Made by a program: the position numbers and the translations under genes | Assembly: GCA_038749105.1 (NCBI GenBank) | Contig: JBCDIM010000011.1 | Location: forward strand, 1-64,000 | DNA length: 64,000 nucleotides | From: JBCCOW01 sp038749105 | Lineage (GTDB): Bacteria; Planctomycetota; Phycisphaerae; Phycisphaerales; Phycisphaeraceae | Direction: 5' to 3' | Part shown: in pieces, positions 59,103-64,000 of the stretch | How positions within the stretch are numbered: the stretch's first letter is position 1 | Layout: the number at the start of each line of letters is the position of its first letter | Notes under the pieces: model-generated | What the model saw: only the letters and a program-made list of their open reading frames with translations | Database searches by the model: none | What the model was told of the DNA's origin: nothing

Positions 59103-59990
59103 TCAGAGCCAGGGCTCGAGGTGGTCGTCGCGGAGCAGTTGGAGCAGGTACTGCCCGTAAGGGTTCTTGGACATCGTGCTGGCGACGGCTTCGAGCTGAG
59201 CGTCGTTGATCCACTGCTGCCGCCAGGCGATCTCTTCGGGGCAGGAGATCATGGTGCCTTGGCGTTGCTCGATGGCGTGCACGAACATCGAGGCCTCAAG
59301 GAGCGACTCGTGGGTGCCCGCGTCCAGCCAGGCCATGCCGCGCGACCAGACCTGGACCTGGAGCTCGCCGGCGTCGAGGTAGCGGCGGTTGAGGTCGGTG
59401 ATCTCGAGCTCACCGCGGGGCGAGGGCTGGAGTTCTTGTGCGTATTGCGTGACGTGCTTGTCGTAGAAGTACAGGCCGGGGACCGCGAAGTGGGACTTGG
59501 GCTTGTCGGGCTTCTCTTCGAGGGAGATGGCTTTGCCGTCGGCGTCGAACTCGACGACGCCGTAGCGCTGCGGGTCGCGGACGGGGTAGCCGAAGACGGT
59601 GGCGCCTTTCGTGAGTCCTGTGGCGGCGTTCAGTGTGGTGCGGAGGCCCGAGCCGTAGAAGATGTTGTCGCCGAGGATCAGGCAGGTGGGCTGGTCGGCG
59701 TGGAAGTCGGGCTTGAGGAGGAAGGCCTGGGCGAGGCCCTTGGGTTCGGGCTGCTCGACGTATTCGAAGTGCATACCCCACTGGGAGCCGTCGCCAAGCA
59801 TGGTCTCGAAGAGCGGCAGGTCGCGGGGCGTGGAGATGATCAAGACCTCGCGGATGCCGGCGAGCATAAGCACCGACAGCGGGTAGTAGACCATCGGCTT
59901 GTTGTAGACCGGCAGCAGCTGCTTGGAGACCCCGAGGGTGAGCGGGTGCAGCCGGGTGCCGTGTCCGCCGGCGAGGATGATGCCCTTCAT
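59103..59990 (-). CDS. rfbA: Glucose-1-phosphate thymidylyltransferase
   Basis: First step of dTDP-L-rhamnose synthesis: makes dTDP-glucose. It starts MKGIILAGGHGTRLHPLTLGVSKQLLPVYNKPMVYYPL with the nucleotide-binding motif, and has LGDNIFYGSGLR and EEKPDKPKSHFAVPGLYFYD. The ATG at 59990 is the family start; 63 upstream bases would add unlike residues. 295 residues. It is divergent from the glycosyltransferase gene. Confidence 0.96.
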   Translation of the reverse strand: MKGIILAGGHGTRLHPLTLGVSKQLLPVYNKPMVYYPLSVLMLAGIREVLIISTPRDLPLFETMLGDGSQWGMHFEYVEQPEPKGLAQAFLLKPDFHADQPTCLILGDNIFYGSGLRTTLNAATGLTKGATVFGYPVRDPQRYGVVEFDADGKAISLEEKPDKPKSHFAVPGLYFYDKHVTQYAQELQPSPRGELEITDLNRRYLDAGELQVQVWSRGMAWLDAGTHESLLEASMFVHAIEQRQGTMISCPEEIAWRQQWINDAQLEAVASTMSKNPYGQYLLQLLRDDHLEPWL

Positions 59991-60252
59991 GGGGAGGTCC
60001 TGGGGTCGATTGGGGGGCGCTGATGCGTACCGGTAGCCCGGCGAGCGCGGCATTCTAATCCGCTATTAGCGGGATCGGGCTGTTGCCGGGGCGGCTTGAG
60101 GCAGCGGGTGCGACCGGTGGCCGATCGCGGAGTGATCAACGGCTATCGGACGTGGCCCGCGTGCTGTTACCATGGCGGGTCGGGATGCGGGTTGGGGCCG
60201 GCTCAGGCGGGCGAGTTGGATACCCGCGGGTTTCACGCTTCCCGGAGTGACG
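59991..60252. promoter_or_regulatory. Divergent intergenic region rfbA / glycosyltransferase
   Basis: 262 bases between divergent surface-sugar genes, likely carrying both promoters. I see no clear -35/-10 or sigma-54 boxes. A longer frame of the glycosyltransferase gene reaches 60172 but lacks a good ribosome binding site. Confidence 0.35.
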
Positions 60253-62616
60253 ATGGCTGAGGTTCAAAGTCCCAAAGATCCGCGTTCGGCACACACACGC
60301 CGGGGGCTGAACAGCGTCGCCCTTCTGGGCTCGTACCTGCCCCGCCGCTGCGGGATCGCCACCTTCACGCACGACCTGGCCGAGGCCCTCGCCGACGCCG
60401 ACCCGGCGATCAATACCCGCACCGTGGCGATGAACGATCGCCCCGAGGGCTACCGCTACGACGGCCGCGTCGGGTTCGAGATCAACCAGAGCCGCATGGC
60501 CGAGTACCGCCTCGCCGCCGACTTCCTCAACATGGCCCACACCGACGTGCTCTGCGTGCAGCACGAGTTCGGCATCTTCGGCGGCGAAGCCGGCAGCCAC
60601 CTCTACGAGATGCTCCGCCGGCTGCGCATGCCCGTCGTCGCGACCTGCCACACCGTCCTCAAGGACCCCGAGCCGCACTACCGACGTAGCGCCCTGACCC
60701 TCTTCGAGCACTGCGACCGCCTGATCGTCATGGCCGAGCGGGCCGTCGAGTTCCTGACCACCATCTACCAGGTCCCACGCGAGAAGATCGCGCTAATCCC
60801 TCACGGCATCCCCGACGTCCCGTTCGTCGACCCCAACTTCTACAAAGACCAGTTCAACGTCGAGGGCAAGAAGGTCATCCTCACCTTCGGCCTGCTCGGG
60901 CCGTCCAAGGGCATCGAGAACATGATCGAGGCCCTGCCCGACATCGTGGCAAAGCACCCCGACGTGGTCTATCTGGTGCTCGGCGCAACGCACCCGGGTG
61001 TGCTCGCCCACGCCGGCGAAGACTACCGCCTCGGGCTCCAACGCCAGGCCCAGGACCTCGGCGTGGCCGACCACATACGCTGGTTCGATAAGTTCGTCAC
61101 CCACGAAGAACTCACCGCCTTCCTCGGTGCCGCCGACGTCTACGTCACCCCTTACAACAACGAAGCCCAGATCACCTCTGGCACCCTCGCCTACGCCCTG
61201 GGCACCGGCAAGGCCACCGTCGCCACGCCGTACTGGCACGCTCAGGAGATGCTCGCTGACGGCCGCGGCACGCTGGTACCGTTCCGCGATCGCCAAGCCC
61301 TCACCGACGCCATCAACCACCTGTTCGACAAAGAGGTCGACCGCCACGCGATGCGCAAGGCCGCCTACCTCCACACCCGGCAGATGCGCTGGAGCCGTGT
61401 CGCCGACCAATACCTCGACGTCTTCGAGCAGGTCGTCAAGGAGCGTCACCAACAGCCCAAGCCGCTCGCGCTGCGCATCCACAGCCCGGGCCAAAACCCG
61501 GGGCAGGCCCAGCTCTCCGAGATCAAGCTCGACCACCTCGCCGCCCTCACCGACTCCTGCGGCGTCATGGCCCACGCCAAGGTCACCGTCCCCGACCGCC
61601 GCTCCGGCTACACCACCGACACCAACGCCAACGCCCTCGTTGCCGTCCTCTTCGCCCAGGACCACGTCGCCTACACCACCGGCGGCGAGCTCGACCGACT
61701 GGCCCACAAGTACCTCGCCTTCCTCTTCCACGCCTTCGACCCCGACGCGAACCGCTTCCGCGCCCAAATGTCCTATGCCCGCCAGTGGGACGCCGAGCCG
61801 TTCTCTGAAGACACCCACGGCCGATGCGTCCGCGCCCTCGGCGAGACCGTCGCCCGCTCCCTCAACGACGGGCACGTCACCCTCGCCGCCGAGCTGTTCC
61901 GCAAGTCCCTGCCCGCCTGCGAAGCCTTCGAACACCCGCACGGCATGGCCTACTCCCTAATCGGGATCCACGCCTACCTCAAGCGCTTCTCCGGCGACTC
62001 CGACGCCCGCCGCGTCCGTGAGTCCCTCGCCGAGCAGCTCTTCGATCGCTTCAAGACCAACCACTCCGACGACTGGCCCTGGCCCAACGACGAGGTCACC
62101 TACACCGCCGCCCGCCTGCCCCACGCCCTGCTGCTCTGCGGCCGATGGATGTTCCGCGACGACATGATCCAGACCGCACTCCACAGCCTCCAGTGGCTCA
62201 ACCGCGTCCAGTCCGGCGAGCACGACCGCTTCGCCCCCGTCGGCTCTGAGGGCTGGTACCCCCGCGGCGGCGACAAGGCCCGCTTCCATCAACTCCCCTC
62301 CGAGGCCGCCGGCGCGATCGACGCCAACCTCGAAGCGTTCCGTGTCACCCAAGACCCCACCTACCAGGCCCGCGCCCGCCGATGCCTCGACTGGTTCCTC
62401 GGCGACAACGACGTCCGGCTCCCGCTCTACGACCCCAACACCGGCGGCTGCTACGACAAGCTCCTGCCCCACGGCCTCGACGAGAACCAGTCCGCCGAGG
62501 CCACCATCGCCTGGCTCATGTCCCTGCTCAGCCTCTACGAACACGAGGACGACCAGACCTCACCCACCGAAACCTCACTCCCGCCAGCCGCAACGCCCGC
62601 TTCCGCCGACGCCTGA
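60253..62616 (+). CDS. GT4-type glycosyltransferase fused to a large helical domain
   Basis: 787 residues. The N-terminal GT-B part has LLGSYLPRRCGIATFTHDLAEAL, VQHEFGIFGG, VATCHTVL, LIPHGIPDVPF, LTFGLLGPSKGIENMIEAL and SGTLAYALGTGKATVATPYW, typical of retaining GT4 enzymes. The second half (from about 430) is a helix-rich domain with repeated His/Trp-containing segments (ARQWDAEPF, DDWPWPNDEVTYTAARLPHALLL, NTGGCYDKLLPHGLDENQSAEATIAWL) that suggests an (alpha/alpha) barrel, perhaps a glycoside phosphorylase or epimerase-like module. ATG 60253 has GGAG eight bases upstream. Divergent from rfbA, so it may act on a surface polysaccharide. Confidence 0.8.
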   Translation: MAEVQSPKDPRSAHTRRGLNSVALLGSYLPRRCGIATFTHDLAEALADADPAINTRTVAMNDRPEGYRYDGRVGFEINQSRMAEYRLAADFLNMAHTDVLCVQHEFGIFGGEAGSHLYEMLRRLRMPVVATCHTVLKDPEPHYRRSALTLFEHCDRLIVMAERAVEFLTTIYQVPREKIALIPHGIPDVPFVDPNFYKDQFNVEGKKVILTFGLLGPSKGIENMIEALPDIVAKHPDVVYLVLGATHPGVLAHAGEDYRLGLQRQAQDLGVADHIRWFDKFVTHEELTAFLGAADVYVTPYNNEAQITSGTLAYALGTGKATVATPYWHAQEMLADGRGTLVPFRDRQALTDAINHLFDKEVDRHAMRKAAYLHTRQMRWSRVADQYLDVFEQVVKERHQQPKPLALRIHSPGQNPGQAQLSEIKLDHLAALTDSCGVMAHAKVTVPDRRSGYTTDTNANALVAVLFAQDHVAYTTGGELDRLAHKYLAFLFHAFDPDANRFRAQMSYARQWDAEPFSEDTHGRCVRALGETVARSLNDGHVTLAAELFRKSLPACEAFEHPHGMAYSLIGIHAYLKRFSGDSDARRVRESLAEQLFDRFKTNHSDDWPWPNDEVTYTAARLPHALLLCGRWMFRDDMIQTALHSLQWLNRVQSGEHDRFAPVGSEGWYPRGGDKARFHQLPSEAAGAIDANLEAFRVTQDPTYQARARRCLDWFLGDNDVRLPLYDPNTGGCYDKLLPHGLDENQSAEATIAWLMSLLSLYEHEDDQTSPTETSLPPAATPASADA

Positions 62617-62748
62617 CCCCTCGAACCGCCGGCACCGCGGCGCCACGCCCGCAAACATTGACGCTCCCCCAACCCCAGCCGCTCGCCGCTGGCTATCCTT
62701 CTCATCCCCGTCCCACCCACCAATCCCCCCTCCACGGCTAATCACCCC

Positions 62749-64000
62749 ATGCCCGAAGCCTCTCACGACCTGCTCGTCATCGGTGCCGGCCCCGCCGGCT
62801 ACGTCGCCGCCATCCGCGCTGCCCAGCTCGGCCTCGACACCGCCATCGTCGAAAAGGAAAAAGCCCTCGGCGGCACCTGCCTCCGCGTCGGCTGCATCCC
62901 CTCAAAAGCCCTCCTCGAGTCCTCCGACCACTACGAGCACGCCCGCCATGGCCTCACCGCCCACGGCATCATCGCCGCCGAGATTAAGCTCGACCTCGAA
63001 GCGATGATGCTCCGCAAAGACAAGGTCGTCAAAACCCTCACCGGCGGCGTCGCCGCCCTCATGAAGAAGAACAAGGTCAAGGTCTACTCGGGCCACGCCG
63101 CCTTCAACGCCGACAAGACCGTCACCGTCGGCAAGGACACCATCACCGCCAAGAACACCCTCATCGCCACCGGCTCCGTCCCCGCGTCGCTCCCCGGCAT
63201 CGACCTGTCGCTTGACCGCGTGGACACCTCCACCGACGCGATCGCCTACGACGCGGTCCCCAAGAAGCTCGTCGTCATCGGGGCCGGCTACATCGGCATC
63301 GAGCTCGGCTCGGTCTGGCGGCGTCTCGGTGCCGAGGTCACCGTCCTGGAATACCTCGACCGCATCCTGCCGGGCATGGACGCCGACCTCGCCAGCGAAG
63401 CCAAACGCACCTTCGAAAAGCAGGGCCTGACCTTCCAGCTCAACACCAAAGTCACCGGCGTCAAGACCACCGACTCGGGCGTCAGCATCGAAGTCGAAGG
63501 CGGCGACCCCATCGAAGCCGACCGCGTCCTCGTCGCCGTCGGCCGCAAGCCCAACACCGAAAACCTCGGCCTCGACAACATCGGTGTCAGCCTGACATCA
63601 CGCGGACAGATCGAAGTCAACGCCCACTTCCAGACCGCCGCCGAAAACGTCTACGCGGTCGGCGACGTGATCCCCGGCCCGATGCTCGCCCACAAGGCCG
63701 AGGAAGAAGGCGTCGCCTGCGTCGAACTCATCGCCACCGGCACCGGCCACCTCGACTACGACACCATCCCCGGCATCGTCTACACCCACCCCGAGATCGC
63801 CACCGTCGGCAAGACCGAAGAGCAGCTCAAAGAGGCCGGCACCCCGTACAACAAGGGCGTGTTCCCCTTCCTCGCCAACGGCCGCGCCCGTGCGATCGAC
63901 CAGGCCGAGGGCAAGGTGAAGTTCCTCGCCCACGCCGAGACCGACCGCGTCCTGGGCGTGCACATCCTCGGCCCCCAGGCCGGCGACCTCATCGCCGAGT
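62749..64000 (+). CDS. lpdA: Dihydrolipoamide dehydrogenase (partial, C-terminus outside window)
   Basis: FAD enzyme that reoxidises lipoamide in 2-oxoacid dehydrogenase and glycine cleavage complexes. The FAD motif VIGAGPAGYVAA is at 10-21, the redox disulfide Cys44-Cys49 is in GGTCLRVGCIPSK, and NAD-binding VVIGAGYIGIELGSVW and VYAVGDVIPGPMLAHKAEEEG follow. The frame is open to the window edge after 417 residues; about 50 residues, including the active-site His-Glu, would lie beyond. The ATG at 62749 gives the usual N-terminus, but no strong ribosome binding site is visible. Confidence 0.93.
   Translation, partial: MPEASHDLLVIGAGPAGYVAAIRAAQLGLDTAIVEKEKALGGTCLRVGCIPSKALLESSDHYEHARHGLTAHGIIAAEIKLDLEAMMLRKDKVVKTLTGGVAALMKKNKVKVYSGHAAFNADKTVTVGKDTITAKNTLIATGSVPASLPGIDLSLDRVDTSTDAIAYDAVPKKLVVIGAGYIGIELGSVWRRLGAEVTVLEYLDRILPGMDADLASEAKRTFEKQGLTFQLNTKVTGVKTTDSGVSIEVEGGDPIEADRVLVAVGRKPNTENLGLDNIGVSLTSRGQIEVNAHFQTAAENVYAVGDVIPGPMLAHKAEEEGVACVELIATGTGHLDYDTIPGIVYTHPEIATVGKTEEQLKEAGTPYNKGVFPFLANGRARAIDQAEGKVKFLAHAETDRVLGVHILGPQAGDLIAE

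Noticed and set aside
1..64000. CRISPR array, rRNA genes or riboswitch
   Set aside because: No regularly spaced direct repeats with unique spacers, no rRNA signatures and no known riboswitch core were seen while reading both strands.

Overview
The window is high-GC bacterial chromosome that looks like a planctomycete of the class Phycisphaerae. The pointers are a PEP-CTERM exported protein, secreted proteins with a GspG-like C-terminus, an FHA/VWA membrane protein, many short GC-rich palindromic repeats, and an ancestral-type flagellar super-operon. This placement is inferred from gene content; no rRNA is present.

Layout. 1-4.2 kb is accessory DNA: a gene tail, a decayed LacI-type regulator, a decayed IS3-type transposase orfA, a GH95 alpha-L-fucosidase, and a 25-bp copy of a tRNA-Gly 3' end that looks like an attachment-site scar. 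4.3-12.5 kb holds a tandem serine beta-lactamase-like membrane protein, tRNA-Glu(UUC) with a strong terminator, an FHA-acidic linker-TM-VWA protein and argS.

12.7-41.2 kb is one long minus-strand motility region. In transcription order it reads flgN, histidine kinase, sigma-54 response regulator, then flgB-flgC-fliE-fliF-fliG-fliH-fliI-fliJ-motE-like-fliK-flgD-(small gene)-flgE-flbD-motA-motB-fliL-fliN-fliO-fliP-fliQ-fliR-flhB-flhA-flhF-flhG-(small membrane gene)-fliA. The order closely follows the Bacillus/Clostridium fla operon, but fliM and the chemotaxis genes are missing from it. A good -24/-12 (sigma-54) promoter precedes flgB. Behind it sits an array of TGCGC motifs spaced 11, 11 and 22 bp, a likely enhancer for the adjacent NtrC-type regulator; a second TGCGC pair spaced 11 bp lies before flgN. 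The genes supply the export gate, ATPase, C-ring, rod, hook, stator and the switch to late genes (FliA). Filament, ring and chemotaxis genes must be elsewhere.

41.3-48.7 kb carries a membrane-anchored TPR protein, prfB (in frame, without the usual frameshift), an aspartate/aromatic aminotransferase, a Gfo/Idh/MocA oxidoreductase and an unknown membrane protein. 48.7-56.5 kb has two paralogous exported proteins with a GspG-like tail, a PEP-CTERM protein, an 815-residue polytopic membrane protein and a CPBP protease. 56.5-64 kb has the dTDP-L-rhamnose genes (rfbA-rfbC-rfbD-rfbB), a divergent glycosyltransferase fused to a large helical domain, and the start of a dihydrolipoamide dehydrogenase gene.

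The most unusual features are the phased TGCGC/sigma-54 control region, the families of short palindromes that also sit in frame inside coding sequences (twice in the histidine kinase, once in the 815-residue membrane protein), the GspG-tailed paralog pair, and the tRNA-Gly scar. All calls come from reading the sequence; no database search was run.
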